Below, piece after piece: positions 10,284 through 19,373 of a stretch of DNA of 64,000 bases. The translations under genes and the position numbers were made by a program. The DNA comes from Candidatus Pantoea gossypiicola (GTDB lineage Bacteria > Pseudomonadota > Gammaproteobacteria > Enterobacterales > Enterobacteriaceae): assembly GCF_008632075.1 (NCBI RefSeq), contig NZ_VWVM01000015.1, forward strand, positions 62,001 through 126,000, in the 5' to 3' direction. Numbering within the stretch: the stretch's first letter is position 1; each line of letters opens with the position of its first letter. The notes under the pieces were generated by a model. It did not search any database. It was not told the DNA's origin and saw only the letters and a list, made by a program, of their open reading frames with translations.

Positions 10284-11093
10284 TTGCAAAAGCTAAAACT
10301 ACATGGCTTCAACAACCTGACGAAAAGCCTGAGTTTTTGTATTTACGATATCTGCTATGCGAATACTGAAGCTGAACGCGATGGTTATATCGCCTACATT
10401 GATGAACAATATAGCGCCAACCGTCTGACGGAAATCCTGACCGAAACCTGCTCCATTATCGGGGCTAACGTGCTTAATATTGCACGCCAGGATTATGAAC
10501 CGCAGGGAGCCAGCGTCACGATTCTGGTCAGCGAAGAGCCTATCGATCCCAAAGATATCGATAACTCCGAGCATCCAGGCCCGCTGCCCAACTCGGTGGT
10601 GGCGCATCTGGATAAAAGCCATATCTGCGTGCACACCTATCCGGAAAGCCACCCTGAAGGCGGGCTCTGCACCTTCCGCGCGGACATTGAAGTCTCAACC
10701 TGTGGCGTGATCTCACCGCTCAAGGCGCTGAACTACCTGATCCACCAGCTGGAGTCAGACATCGTTACCGTCGATTACCGGGTGCGCGGTTTTACCCGTG
10801 ACGTGAAAGGGATGAAGCACTTTATCGATCACGAAATCAATTCGATTCAGAACTTCATGTCTGACGATATGAAAGCGATGTATGACATGGTGGATGTGAA
10901 TGTTTATCAGGAGAACATCTTCCACACCAAGATGTTGCTGAAAGAGTTTGACCTGAAGCACTACCTGTTTAACACCCGCCCGGAAGATCTCAGCCCGCAG
11001 GAGCACAAACGCATCACCGACCTGCTGTGGAAAGAGATGCGTGAGATCTACTACGGCAGAAATATCCCCTCAGTGGGCCTGAAGACCCTCTGA
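10284..11093 (+). CDS. speD: S-adenosylmethionine decarboxylase proenzyme
   Basis: SpeD decarboxylates S-adenosylmethionine to supply SpeE. It is a pyruvoyl enzyme that self-cleaves; the processing serine is Ser112 in [15 protein letters not shown], the same position as in E. coli. Length is 269 aa. The start codon is TTG (10284) behind AAGGGGGTGA; the family N-terminus [16 protein letters not shown] begins exactly there and no ATG is near. The last residues (PSVGLKTL) run slightly longer than in E. coli. yacL is the next gene in E. coli; here a catabolic island is inserted after speD. Confidence 0.96.
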   Translation: MQKLKLHGFNNLTKSLSFCIYDICYANTEAERDGYIAYIDEQYSANRLTEILTETCSIIGANVLNIARQDYEPQGASVTILVSEEPIDPKDIDNSEHPGPLPNSVVAHLDKSHICVHTYPESHPEGGLCTFRADIEVSTCGVISPLKALNYLIHQLESDIVTVDYRVRGFTRDVKGMKHFIDHEINSIQNFMSDDMKAMYDMVDVNVYQENIFHTKMLLKEFDLKHYLFNTRPEDLSPQEHKRITDLLWKEMREIYYGRNIPSVGLKTL

Positions 11094-11268
11094 TGATCCG
11101 GCGCGCAGCGTGACACCCCATAACCTGCGCGCCTCTTCCCGCTTATCCCTGCGACTTTTCATCACGGTAACCGCCGGTATTCCCTGATCGCCAGCAATAA
11201 TTTGCCTGCCAGAGCGTGCTACTTTCAGCGCTGAACGCTTATTTCTTCATCTACTACAGGCAAAAAAA

Positions 11269-12561
11269 ATGGCAAGAATTAACATTATTGATTTCGCTGC
11301 CGTCCCGGACGCCACCTCACTTTCCACTCAGGCGATACAGCGCGCGATTGATAGCGCATCAGCAGGCGACACGGTGCTGATCCCGGCTGGCCGTTTTCTG
11401 ACCGGCGCGCTGTTTCTGAAAAGTGAGATGACGCTGGAGCTGGCGAAAGATGCTGTACTGCTTGGCAGCGAGCGGCTGGAGGATTATCCGGACATCGTTA
11501 CCCGCGTCGCGGGGATTGATATGGTCTGGCCCGCGGCGATGCTTAACATCAATCATTGCCGCAACGTCACCGTCTGCGGCAGCGGCACGCTCGACGGACA
11601 GGGTGCCGTCTGGTGGCATAAATTCTGGGGCGACGACGAAAACAGCGGAATGCTGGCGGACTATACCCGTCGCGGCCTGCGCTGGGTGGTGGATTACGAC
11701 TGCAAGCGTCCACGTAACGTGGTGGTTTATCAGAGCGAATGCGTGACGCTGGAGGACTTTACCTCACAGGATTCCGGCTTCTGGAACCTGCACGTCTGCT
11801 ATTCGAAACAGGTGAATTTGCAGCGGCTTCGTGTGATGAACGCCACCGGACCCAGCACCGACGGCATTGATATTGATTCCAGCCAGCTGGTTCGCGTTGA
11901 AGGCTGTACGGTCTCCTGCAATGACGACAATATCTGCGTGAAATCGGGTCGCGGCGCGGAAGCACAGCAGCTCGGCAGAACCGCACGCGATATCATTATT
12001 CGCGACTGCACCCTGCTGAAAGGTTCGGGCATTACCCTGGGCAGCGAAACCTCTGGCGGTATCGAAAATGTCATCATCGAACACAACCGTTTCTCCGGCA
12101 CGGGTGTCGGCTTTCGCATCAAGTCCGCCCGTAATCGCGGCGGCTGGATCAAAAACATCGTGGTCCGCCATCTGAAGATGGAAGATGTCTGTTATCCGTT
12201 TATGCTGCAGCTGAACTGGTTCCCGCAATACAGCTACAGCGAGCAGACCGCCGACACCGAACAGCCGCCACACTGGCGTAAGCTGGCATCAGGCGTCACA
12301 GGTGATGCTGGTCTGACGCGGGTTGAGAATATCAGCATCAGTCATATTCGCAGCAGCCTGACTGAGCCTGCGACATTTTCTCGCGCCTTTTTTATTGAAG
12401 GCACGCCGGAAAATCCGATTGAACGGCTGAGTTTCAGCGATATCACGCTGCAGGCGCAGGAGTTTGGCAAAATAGCGGGCGTAACGAATCTGAGTTTTGA
12501 ACGGGTTACGGTAGACGCGCCAGCCATGACGCGCGAAGAGCATGACGCCTACGCACGCTAG
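11269..12561 (+). CDS. Glycoside hydrolase family 28 (polygalacturonase-like), cytoplasmic form
   Basis: A 430-aa right-handed beta-helix protein of the pectin-hydrolase family GH28. Three of the four family motifs are clear: PSTDGID (catalytic Asp198), NDD (Asp219 and Asp220) and RIK (Arg283, Lys285). The fourth, normally GHG, reads GSG (252-254), so the usual histidine is replaced by serine. No signal peptide or membrane segment is present, so it probably acts inside the cell on imported oligosaccharides. ATG 11269 follows an AGG in A-rich sequence. It is convergent with the deoR-type regulator and opens the inserted island. Exact substrate unknown; a galacturonate- or rhamnogalacturonan-derived oligomer is the natural guess. 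Confidence 0.85.
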   Translation: MARINIIDFAAVPDATSLSTQAIQRAIDSASAGDTVLIPAGRFLTGALFLKSEMTLELAKDAVLLGSERLEDYPDIVTRVAGIDMVWPAAMLNINHCRNVTVCGSGTLDGQGAVWWHKFWGDDENSGMLADYTRRGLRWVVDYDCKRPRNVVVYQSECVTLEDFTSQDSGFWNLHVCYSKQVNLQRLRVMNATGPSTDGIDIDSSQLVRVEGCTVSCNDDNICVKSGRGAEAQQLGRTARDIIIRDCTLLKGSGITLGSETSGGIENVIIEHNRFSGTGVGFRIKSARNRGGWIKNIVVRHLKMEDVCYPFMLQLNWFPQYSYSEQTADTEQPPHWRKLASGVTGDAGLTRVENISISHIRSSLTEPATFSRAFFIEGTPENPIERLSFSDITLQAQEFGKIAGVTNLSFERVTVDAPAMTREEHDAYAR

Positions 12562-12641
12562 CGGCAATTGCAGAAGATAAACGCGCGGTGCTGCTCTCGC
12601 CCAGCTTTACGATAAGGTTGGAAAAGCATGGCGCGTTTGGT

Positions 12642-13406
12642 TCAGGCAGAGGTCAGCGCGAGCGTAATACCACGCTCGCGCAGCGTGCGGCAGACCTCTT
12701 CATCTAACCGGCTGTCGGTCACCACGTCGGTCAGGTCATCCACCGGTGAGGCGCAGAACAGCGACCAGGAGCCATATTTACTGCTGTCCGCCAGCAGGAC
12801 CCGGCGCGCCGCATTGGCCAGCAGATCGTGTTTCAGCCCCGCTTTCTCTTCAGTCGGCGTGGTAATGCCGCGCTCAAGGCTCCATGAGTTACAGCTGACA
12901 AAGGCGATATCAGGATTGATGCTACGCAGCAACCGCCGTCCATGTTCGCCCACGCACGACTGACTGGAGTCATCAATCCGACCGCCAATAATCGTCACTT
13001 CGATCTGCTTAAACTCAGACAGAAACAGCGCAATGTGCAGGTCGGCGGTAATCACCCGCAGCGGCAGATGCGTGAGCTGCCGCGCCAGCTCGAGCATAGT
13101 CGTACCGGCATCCAGCACCACCGCGTCCCCCGCCCGGACAAAGCTGGCAGCGCACCCGGCGATCGCCTGCTTCTCGGCCAGGTTCCGCTGCATTTTCTCC
13201 AGCGTGGTCGGCTGGGCAGGAATGAAACGATTCAGGGTGACGCCGCCATGACTGCGGCTGATTACGCCCTCTTTATCCAGCTTAATTAAATCACGTCGAA
13301 TCGTGGCGGGTGAGGCGGAAATCGCACTGACCAGTTGCTCAACAGTCACCAGATTATGGCTTTTCAGGTAATCCATAATCTGGTCAAGACGGCTCTGTCC
13401 CTTCAT
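12642..13406 (-). CDS. DeoR-family transcriptional regulator
   Basis: A 254-aa regulator with an N-terminal helix-turn-helix (residues about 6-57: [20 protein letters not shown], then [20 protein letters not shown], then HGG) and a C-terminal sugar-phosphate-sensing DeoRC domain containing the conserved DAGTT (residues about 96-100). Proteins of this type usually repress a neighbouring carbohydrate operon and release DNA on binding a phosphorylated intermediate. It starts 6 bp after the stop of the pdxA-like gene and is the last gene of that minus-strand operon. Its likely targets are both divergent operons controlled from 15646-15832. Confidence 0.88.
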   Translation of the reverse strand: MKGQSRLDQIMDYLKSHNLVTVEQLVSAISASPATIRRDLIKLDKEGVISRSHGGVTLNRFIPAQPTTLEKMQRNLAEKQAIAGCAASFVRAGDAVVLDAGTTMLELARQLTHLPLRVITADLHIALFLSEFKQIEVTIIGGRIDDSSQSCVGEHGRRLLRSINPDIAFVSCNSWSLERGITTPTEEKAGLKHDLLANAARRVLLADSSKYGSWSLFCASPVDDLTDVVTDSRLDEEVCRTLRERGITLALTSA

Positions 13407-13412
13407 ATTTCC

Positions 13413-14393
13413 CTATGCGAGCTGCATCGCGAGTTTAATTGAGATCGCCATGCTGTCAGACTTCGCTTTACCTGTCCAGGCGATATCAAATGCCGTGCCG
13501 TGGTCAGCAGAGGTGCGGATAAACGGCAGGCCTGCAGTGATGTTCACGCCATCATAGAAACCCAGCAGTTTAAGCGGGATATGCCCCTGATCGTGGTACA
13601 TCGCCACCACCATGTCATAGCGTCCATCCTGGCACTGCAGGAACACCGTGTCCGGCGGGCAAGGCCCGGAGACATCAATCCCCTGCGCTTTCATCGCCTC
13701 AATCGCGGGAGCAACGGTGGTGATCTCTTCATCGCCAAACAGCCCGTTCTCACCGGCGTGCGGATTGACACCCGCGACGGCGATACGCGGGGCGCTGTAA
13801 CCGACACGACGCAGGAAGGTGTCCGCCATACCAATCACCGTTTTGATGCGGGTCTGGTTCAATGTGTCGAGGAACTTACGCAGCGCAATGTGGGTCGTGA
13901 CATGAATCACCTTAAGCTTATCGGTATAGAGCACCATGGCGTAATCTTTGGTGTCGGTAAGGTGCGCCAGCAGTTCAGTGTGACCCGGATAGAGATGACC
14001 CGCCGCATGCATCGCCTCTTTATTTAGCGGCGCGGTAGCCATTGCATGCACTTCACCGGCCAGTGCCAGTTCGGTGGCACGCTTCACGCAGCGCCACGCC
14101 AGATCCCCCGCCTCTTTCTGCACCACGCCAGGTTTCAGCGCATCGGGATCGGCCAGCGGTTCATCGATCACATTGATAATGCCGGGCGCAAACCGCGCAT
14201 CGGCTACCCGATCCAGCACCCGCAGCTCGGCCTGTGGGGTGATGTTCATCGCCATAATGCGGCGCAGCGTACTGGCACAGCCAATCACTACGGCAGGGAT
14301 GCCATTCAGCTCACCTTCAGAGAGCGCTTTGATGATGATTTCCGGGCTGATGCCCGCCGGATCGCCCATGGTGATCGCAATAATTTTACTCAC
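13413..14393 (-). CDS. pdxA2: PdxA2-type 4-phospho-D-threonate dehydrogenase
   Basis: A 326-aa protein of the PdxA family of metal-dependent oxidative decarboxylases. Conserved pieces are MGDPAGISPEI at the N-terminus, TAPLNKEAMHAAGHLYPGHTELL, the HVTTHIALR metal histidine and the YHDQGHIPLK block. Next to a DUF1537 kinase such proteins are PdxA2 enzymes, shown in other bacteria to oxidise 4-phospho-D-threonate or -erythronate and decarboxylate it to dihydroxyacetone phosphate, not pyridoxine enzymes. I chose GTG 14393 (MSKIIAITMGD) behind GAGGAG; it overlaps the kinase stop by 8 bp, so the two are coupled. Substrate stereochemistry is inferred from family and context. Confidence 0.85.
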   Translation of the reverse strand: MSKIIAITMGDPAGISPEIIIKALSEGELNGIPAVVIGCASTLRRIMAMNITPQAELRVLDRVADARFAPGIINVIDEPLADPDALKPGVVQKEAGDLAWRCVKRATELALAGEVHAMATAPLNKEAMHAAGHLYPGHTELLAHLTDTKDYAMVLYTDKLKVIHVTTHIALRKFLDTLNQTRIKTVIGMADTFLRRVGYSAPRIAVAGVNPHAGENGLFGDEEITTVAPAIEAMKAQGIDVSGPCPPDTVFLQCQDGRYDMVVAMYHDQGHIPLKLLGFYDGVNITAGLPFIRTSADHGTAFDIAWTGKAKSDSMAISIKLAMQLA

Positions 14394-15645
14394 TCGACTT
14401 CTCCTCAATAAAACCAATGGCTGCTACCAGGGTATTTTCATCACCAAAGCCACCCGCTTTGGTCATCACCGGCAGAGTAAATTCACTGTTAAGCAAGACC
14501 CCGTGCGGCACACAGCCCGCCACCAGACCCTGAATTTTAAAGCCGCTGGCCCCCAGTGCCTGCGCGACGGCAATCGCCACGTCGCCGCCTGACAGATAGA
14601 GCGCATGCGGCAGCTGTGCCCGGCACAGACTCAGGGTCATTTCGCCCAGCTGCTGACAGATCGCCTCGCCCAGCTGCTGGCGCGTCACGCGGTGCTGCTG
14701 GCAGAGATCCTCGATCGCGTGCCGCTGGGATTCATGCTGGCAGGTGCGAATCACTGTATGGCGACCGGCACGCAGGGCAGCAGCCGCCTGTTCGCGCCAG
14801 CGCTCCCGCTCGGACCAGGCGGGCTGCTGAAACAGCTGACGGATATCAACATCCACGATCTCAACCGCGTGCTGGTTAACCAGCGCGGCGATCTGCTGTT
14901 CTGCCTGGCGGCTCATCGATCCCACCACCGCCAGCACGGGCCGCGACGGGCGAACTGAGAGCGCAGCGCCCAGCGCATCACTTAATCCGGCCGCCCCCAC
15001 CAGCAGGGGCGTCTCACTCAGCCGCGACGCAGCGCTTATGAGTCGCGCCAGGTCGGCCTCCGTTTCGGCATCCACCACCACGACGCCGTGTGCTGCGGCT
15101 AACACGGCATCCAGCCGATCGCTGCGCAGCGTGGCGAGATCGATCTCCGTGCCGTCGATCTGCATCTGATCGAGAATGCGGGCGCTGAGGATCGGGGTTT
15201 TGGGATCGCTGGCAAATTCGGTATCCGTCAGTAACCGCTGATTGACCCACACGCTGCCCTCACGTGTGGTGCGTCCCAGACGCGGCAAGGCCGGTGCCAC
15301 CAGCGCCAGCCTTTTGCCGCTGGCGCGCAGTGCCGCCACCGTTTCGGCCCCGACATTGCCGCGCAGCGTGGAGTCGATCTTTTTAAACAGCCAGCCCTGC
15401 TGAAGCTGTGCCGCGTAATGCTGCACCACCTGCGTAACATGCTCTGCGGCCTGAGTGGCGCTGGCAGCCCGGCTGTCGGTGCTGATCACCAGCACATCCG
15501 CTGCTTCGTCTTGCAGCGATGCTCCGGTGCCGAACAGCACATGTACACGGGCTCCGGCCTGTGCCAGCCCGCTACCTGCATCGTTGGCACCGGTAAAGTC
15601 ATCGGCGATGACCAGCACCGGGGTTTTCCATACTGATACGCCCAT
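14386..15645 (-). CDS. dtnK: Four-carbon acid sugar kinase (DUF1537, DtnK-like)
   Basis: A 419-aa kinase of the DUF1537 (SBD/NBD) family that phosphorylates tetronates such as D-threonate at O4. The N-terminal substrate domain begins VLVIADDFTGANDAGSGLAQAG and includes KKIDSTLRGNVGAE. The C-terminal nucleotide domain includes LYLSGGDVAIAVAQALG and the GCVPHGVL loop. ATG 15645 follows AGGAGTGAGG; the open frame to 15690 has no family sequence. It is the first gene of the minus-strand operon dtnK-pdxA2-deoR. Together with PdxA2 it would convert D-threonate (or a related tetronate) to DHAP; which isomer is used cannot be read from sequence. Confidence 0.85.
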   Translation of the reverse strand: MGVSVWKTPVLVIADDFTGANDAGSGLAQAGARVHVLFGTGASLQDEAADVLVISTDSRAASATQAAEHVTQVVQHYAAQLQQGWLFKKIDSTLRGNVGAETVAALRASGKRLALVAPALPRLGRTTREGSVWVNQRLLTDTEFASDPKTPILSARILDQMQIDGTEIDLATLRSDRLDAVLAAAHGVVVVDAETEADLARLISAASRLSETPLLVGAAGLSDALGAALSVRPSRPVLAVVGSMSRQAEQQIAALVNQHAVEIVDVDIRQLFQQPAWSERERWREQAAAALRAGRHTVIRTCQHESQRHAIEDLCQQHRVTRQQLGEAICQQLGEMTLSLCRAQLPHALYLSGGDVAIAVAQALGASGFKIQGLVAGCVPHGVLLNSEFTLPVMTKAGGFGDENTLVAAIGFIEEKSSE

Positions 15646-15676
15646 CCTCACTCCTGTCAGGCTATTGCCTCTGCAT

Positions 15677-15706
15677 TTGATTATATTCAATCATGATTGA
15701 TTATAT
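15677..15706. promoter_or_regulatory. Operator candidate between the divergent island operons
   Basis: Two exact copies of TTGATTATAT (15677-15686 and 15697-15706) are spaced 20 bp apart, about two helical turns. Between and overlapping them lies a perfect 14-bp palindrome TCAATCATGATTGA (15687-15700). It lies between dtnK and the alcohol dehydrogenase gene and is the best candidate operator for the DeoR-type regulator. Confidence 0.55.
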
Positions 15707-15721
15707 GTGAGCAAGTTCAAA
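15706..15721. promoter_or_regulatory. CRP-site candidate
   Basis: TGTGA-GCAAGT-TCAAA matches the CRP consensus TGTGA-N6-TCACA in 9 of 10 half-site positions. It adjoins the palindromic operator candidate in the only promoter region shared by the two catabolic operons, where catabolite activation would be expected. Confidence 0.5.
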
Positions 15722-15832
15722 TTAATCGAAATCGATATGCCTTATAAAATTAGCCACAGAGAGTGATGGACTTCGCATTGCGCTGAGCAAAATTAATCAT
15801 TTACTCAGACATGACAGAAATAAGGGTATGAA

Positions 15833-16981
15833 ATGAACATTAACAGCACGGTGATCAGCGGATATCAGGCGTTAAACGACATGCGCTATCTGCTGAATGG
15901 GGTAACGACAGCGGTAGTGGTGACTGACCGGAACATTGAAGCGATTCCGGCGGTACAGGCGCTGATGGGGCAACTCCGGGATCAGATCCCGCGTATCAGC
16001 GTGGTCAACAGCGTCCCGCCTGAGCCGAGCCAGCATGATGTGGCAGCCATTATCGCATCGCTCTCGCAGCGCCAGGCCGACATGGTGATTGGCATCGGCG
16101 GTGGCAGCGTGCTGGATGTGGCGAAGCTGCTGTCAGTGCTGTGCATCGACTGCGCACCGTCACTGGACGCCCTGCTGGCAGGGGAAAAACCGCAGCGCCG
16201 CATCCGTTCAGTACTCATCCCGACCACTGCCGGCACCGGCTCTGAAGCGACGCCCAATGCGATTCTGGCGATCCCGGAGAAAGAGACCAAAGTCGGCATT
16301 ATTTCACCGGTGATGCTGCCCGATGTGGTGGCGCTGGTGCCGGAACTCACCACCAGCATGCCTCCGCACATCGCCTCGTCGACCGGCATTGATGCGCTTT
16401 GCCATCTGATTGAGTGCTTCACCGCCAACGTGGCCAATCCGGTCAGCGACAACTATGCGCTGATTGGGATGAAGAAACTGTTCGCTCATCTCGAAACGAC
16501 GCTGCGCGAGCCGGAGAATCTGCAGGCACGGCTGGAGATGCTCTGGGCCTCATATTATGGCGGCGCATCGATTGCGCATGCCGGGACGCATCTGGTGCAT
16601 GCGATGTCCTATCCGCTTGGCGGCAAATATCACCTGCCACACGGCGTTGCCAACGCCATTCTGCTGGCCCCCTGCATGCGCTTTGTCCGTCCGGCCGCGG
16701 TGAGCAAATTCGCTCAGGCCTATGACCTGCTGCCCGACGCCGACGTGCGTTTAAGCGATGAAGAGAAATCACACGCGCTGGTCGACTACTTCACCGCGCT
16801 GGTTGCGCGGTTGCAGTTGCCTGCCAGCCTGGAAGCACTGGGCATCGGCCCGGATCACCTGCCTTATTTAGTGGAAGCGGCACTCGACGTGCAGCGCCTG
16901 ATGAAAAACGTGCCGATGGCGGTCACCGCCGACGATGTGCGCGCCGTCTACCTGGCGCTGTTCCCTTCCTGCCAGGCGTAA
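15833..16981 (+). CDS. Iron-type (group III) alcohol dehydrogenase
   Basis: A 382-aa NAD(P)-dependent dehydrogenase of the iron-containing ADH family. The cofactor motif GGGS (residues 89-92) sits in a Rossmann-type N-terminal domain, followed by TTAGTGSEAT. The helical C-terminal domain has all four metal ligands: Asp187, His191 (DALCH), His256 (HAMSYPLGG) and His270 (LPHGVAN). In context it would reduce or oxidise the aldehyde released by the downstream aldolase. It is the first gene of a plus-strand operon; the aldolase start lies 12 bp past its stop. Substrate is not deducible from the family alone. Confidence 0.85.
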   Translation: MNINSTVISGYQALNDMRYLLNGVTTAVVVTDRNIEAIPAVQALMGQLRDQIPRISVVNSVPPEPSQHDVAAIIASLSQRQADMVIGIGGGSVLDVAKLLSVLCIDCAPSLDALLAGEKPQRRIRSVLIPTTAGTGSEATPNAILAIPEKETKVGIISPVMLPDVVALVPELTTSMPPHIASSTGIDALCHLIECFTANVANPVSDNYALIGMKKLFAHLETTLREPENLQARLEMLWASYYGGASIAHAGTHLVHAMSYPLGGKYHLPHGVANAILLAPCMRFVRPAAVSKFAQAYDLLPDADVRLSDEEKSHALVDYFTALVARLQLPASLEALGIGPDHLPYLVEAALDVQRLMKNVPMAVTADDVRAVYLALFPSCQA

Positions 16982-16992
16982 TGAGGATTGTC

Positions 16993-17877
16993 ATGAATAA
17001 GAAAATCAACGGCGTACTGACCGCCATCGTCACCACCTTTGACCGTGAAGGTGCCTTTGATCCGATGAGACAGCGTGAGCAGGTCAGACGCCAGATCAAC
17101 GCCGGTAACGGCATCTTCTGTGGCGGCACCAACGGCGAATTCTTTGTGCTGAACGAGCAGGAGAAGATCGCCGTCACCACCACCTGCGTCGATGAGGTCA
17201 ACGGTCGCGCGGCCGTCGTGGCGCACATCGGCGAGATTTCGACCCGTGAAACGATCCGGCTCGGCAAACAGATTGCCCGCCTGGGCGTGGATGCCGTCTC
17301 GGCGATCACGCCATGGTTTGTGCCGCTGAAACAGCAGGAGCTGATCGACCATTATCAGCGCGTAGCGGACGCGCTGACGGTGCCGCTGTTCCTCTACAAC
17401 ATTCCGGCGCGAACCGGCAATACTCTGCAGCCAGAGACCGTTCGTACGCTGGCCGCGCACCCGAACATCATCGGTATTAAAGACTCCGCAGGCAGCTATG
17501 AAAGTCTGAGCGGATTTCTGCAGGCCACCGCCGACTGTGAGGGCTTTGATGTGCTGAACGGCCCTGACTCGCTGATTCATCAGGGATTTGTCGATGGCTG
17601 CTCCGCCTCCATTTCCGGGCTGGCAAACGTGGCACCGGAGGCGATTAACGCCATCTGGGCGCGCTTCAGTGCCGGTGACATTGCCGGTTCGCATCAGGCA
17701 CAGGAGAACGTCACCGGCCTGCGCACTGCGCTGTACAGCATCGGTTTCTCACCGGCCGCCGTGAAAAAAGCGGTCAGCCTGCAGGGCTTCGAGGTGGGTG
17801 AAAGCCGCTATGCGGTGCAGTTCAGCGCCGACGAACAGCAGCAGATCCGTCAAATTGTGAACCACTACCTGCAATAA
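16993..17877 (+). CDS. DapA/NanA-family class I aldolase
   Basis: A 294-aa (beta/alpha)8 barrel of the dihydrodipicolinate synthase/N-acetylneuraminate lyase family. The Schiff-base lysine is Lys163 (GIKDSAGSYE), the catalytic tyrosine is Tyr135 (LFLYNIPARTGN), and the pyruvate-carboxylate loop reads GGTNGE (44-49). Such enzymes make or cleave 2-keto-3-deoxy acids with pyruvate as one partner. Start ATG 16993 is preferred because GAGG lies 6 bp before it; an ATG at 16981 overlapping the previous stop is possible. With a symporter, a sialidase-fold protein and a tetronate pathway nearby, cleavage of a 2-keto-3-deoxy sugar acid to pyruvate plus an aldehyde is likely. Confidence 0.85.
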   Translation: MNKKINGVLTAIVTTFDREGAFDPMRQREQVRRQINAGNGIFCGGTNGEFFVLNEQEKIAVTTTCVDEVNGRAAVVAHIGEISTRETIRLGKQIARLGVDAVSAITPWFVPLKQQELIDHYQRVADALTVPLFLYNIPARTGNTLQPETVRTLAAHPNIIGIKDSAGSYESLSGFLQATADCEGFDVLNGPDSLIHQGFVDGCSASISGLANVAPEAINAIWARFSAGDIAGSHQAQENVTGLRTALYSIGFSPAAVKKAVSLQGFEVGESRYAVQFSADEQQQIRQIVNHYLQ

Positions 17878-17956
17878 CGTCCATCGCCTTTGCACCCTAT
17901 CGGTCAGATGAGAACGAACCTGATGGTCGCCATCTGCCAGAACAATCGAGGTTACG

Positions 17957-19372
17957 ATGAAAGCATTCTCAACTGAGAGCACCTTACTGATCGTCGGCAT
18001 GGTGGTCGCCTATATCCTGTTCACCACCTGGCTGACCTGGCGGTTACGCAGTAAAACCAGCGGCGACTTTATGGAAGGCTCTCGCGCCATGCCGGCCTTT
18101 ATCGTCGGCATCATGCTGATGTCAGAGTATATCGGGGCAAAATCGACCATCGGCACCGCCCAGGCAGCCTTTGAGGATGGCTTCGCCGCCTCCTGGTCGG
18201 TCATCGGTGCCGCAATAGGTTTTCCGCTGTTTGGCCTGATTCTGGTCAAACGCATTTATAACACCGGGAAGATCACTATCTCTGGAGCCATCGCCGAGAA
18301 ATATGGCAGCTCAACCAAGAACATTATCTCGCTGATCATGATCTATGCACTGCTGCTGGTAAACGTCGGGAACTACATCAGTGGTGCGGCGGCGATCTCC
18401 ACCGTGCTGAAGATCAACCTGACGCAGGCGGCCTTTATCACGGCGGTGGTCAGTACCTTCTACTTTGCGTTTGGCGGCATGAAAGGCGTTGCGTGGGTTA
18501 CGCTGCTGCACAGCGCCATCAAGTATATGGGGATCCTGATCATCCTCTATGTGGCACTGAAGATGACCGGCGGCATATCCCCGATGATCGAGAAAATGCC
18601 GGCGTTCTACTGGACGTGGGATGGTCACGTCGGGGCCAGTACCATTGTTGCGTGGCTGATCGGGACCGTGGGATCGATCTTCTGTACGCAGTTTGTGATC
18701 CAGGCGATCTCATCCACCAAAGATGTGAAGTCCGCGAAGCGCGCCACCTGGGTCGCCTTCATCTTCTGCCTGCCGATCGGCCTGGCGATGGCGTTGATTG
18801 GCGTGGCGGCGAAGTTTGCGCATCCTGATATCAAGAGCCTCTATGCGCTGCCGGTGTTCCTGCAGGATATGTCACCGTGGCTGGCAGGCATTGTCACCAC
18901 CTCGCTGGTGGCATCGATTTTCGTCAGCGTCGGCACCGTTGCGCTGGCCATCGCCTCGCTGGTGGTGAAAGACTTTTACGTGCCCTGGCGTAACCCGACG
19001 CCGGAGCGCGAATTTAAAGTGACGCGCTGGATCTCCATTGGCATCGGCTTCTTCCCGCTGCTGTTTGTCCTGTTCTTCCCGGAAGTGCTGAAGCTCTCCT
19101 TCTTTACCCGCGCGATTCGCCTGTCGATCACCGTGGTGGCGATCATGGCGTTCTATCTGCCTTGGTTTAAGAGCACGCGCGGTGCCAACGCCGGTCTGAT
19201 TGGGGCCTGCGTGGTCACGTCCGTCTGGTTCCTGATGGGTAATCCGTTCGGTATCGACAATATGTATGTGGCGCTGATTACGCCGGCCATCATTATGGTG
19301 ATTGACCGCTGTATCCCGTCACGCCAGTCTCAGCCTCAACCGCAACACAATGCACAAAATAGTGGAGCCTAA
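17957..19372 (+). CDS. Sodium:solute symporter (SSS family)
   Basis: A 471-aa inner-membrane transporter of the sodium/solute symporter family with about 13 hydrophobic segments. Typical SSS features are the N-terminal helix with DFMEGSRAMPAFIVG, the GAKSTIGTAQAAFEDGF stretch in place of the GG-R-E region of other members, and WVTLLHSAIKYMGILI. Family members carry sialic acids, sugars, proline or carboxylates. It follows the aldolase by 79 bp and precedes the sialidase-fold gene by 1 bp. Operon position makes it the likely importer for the sugar acid degraded here. Confidence 0.87.
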   Translation: MKAFSTESTLLIVGMVVAYILFTTWLTWRLRSKTSGDFMEGSRAMPAFIVGIMLMSEYIGAKSTIGTAQAAFEDGFAASWSVIGAAIGFPLFGLILVKRIYNTGKITISGAIAEKYGSSTKNIISLIMIYALLLVNVGNYISGAAAISTVLKINLTQAAFITAVVSTFYFAFGGMKGVAWVTLLHSAIKYMGILIILYVALKMTGGISPMIEKMPAFYWTWDGHVGASTIVAWLIGTVGSIFCTQFVIQAISSTKDVKSAKRATWVAFIFCLPIGLAMALIGVAAKFAHPDIKSLYALPVFLQDMSPWLAGIVTTSLVASIFVSVGTVALAIASLVVKDFYVPWRNPTPEREFKVTRWISIGIGFFPLLFVLFFPEVLKLSFFTRAIRLSITVVAIMAFYLPWFKSTRGANAGLIGACVVTSVWFLMGNPFGIDNMYVALITPAIIMVIDRCIPSRQSQPQPQHNAQNSGA

Positions 19373-19373
19373 T

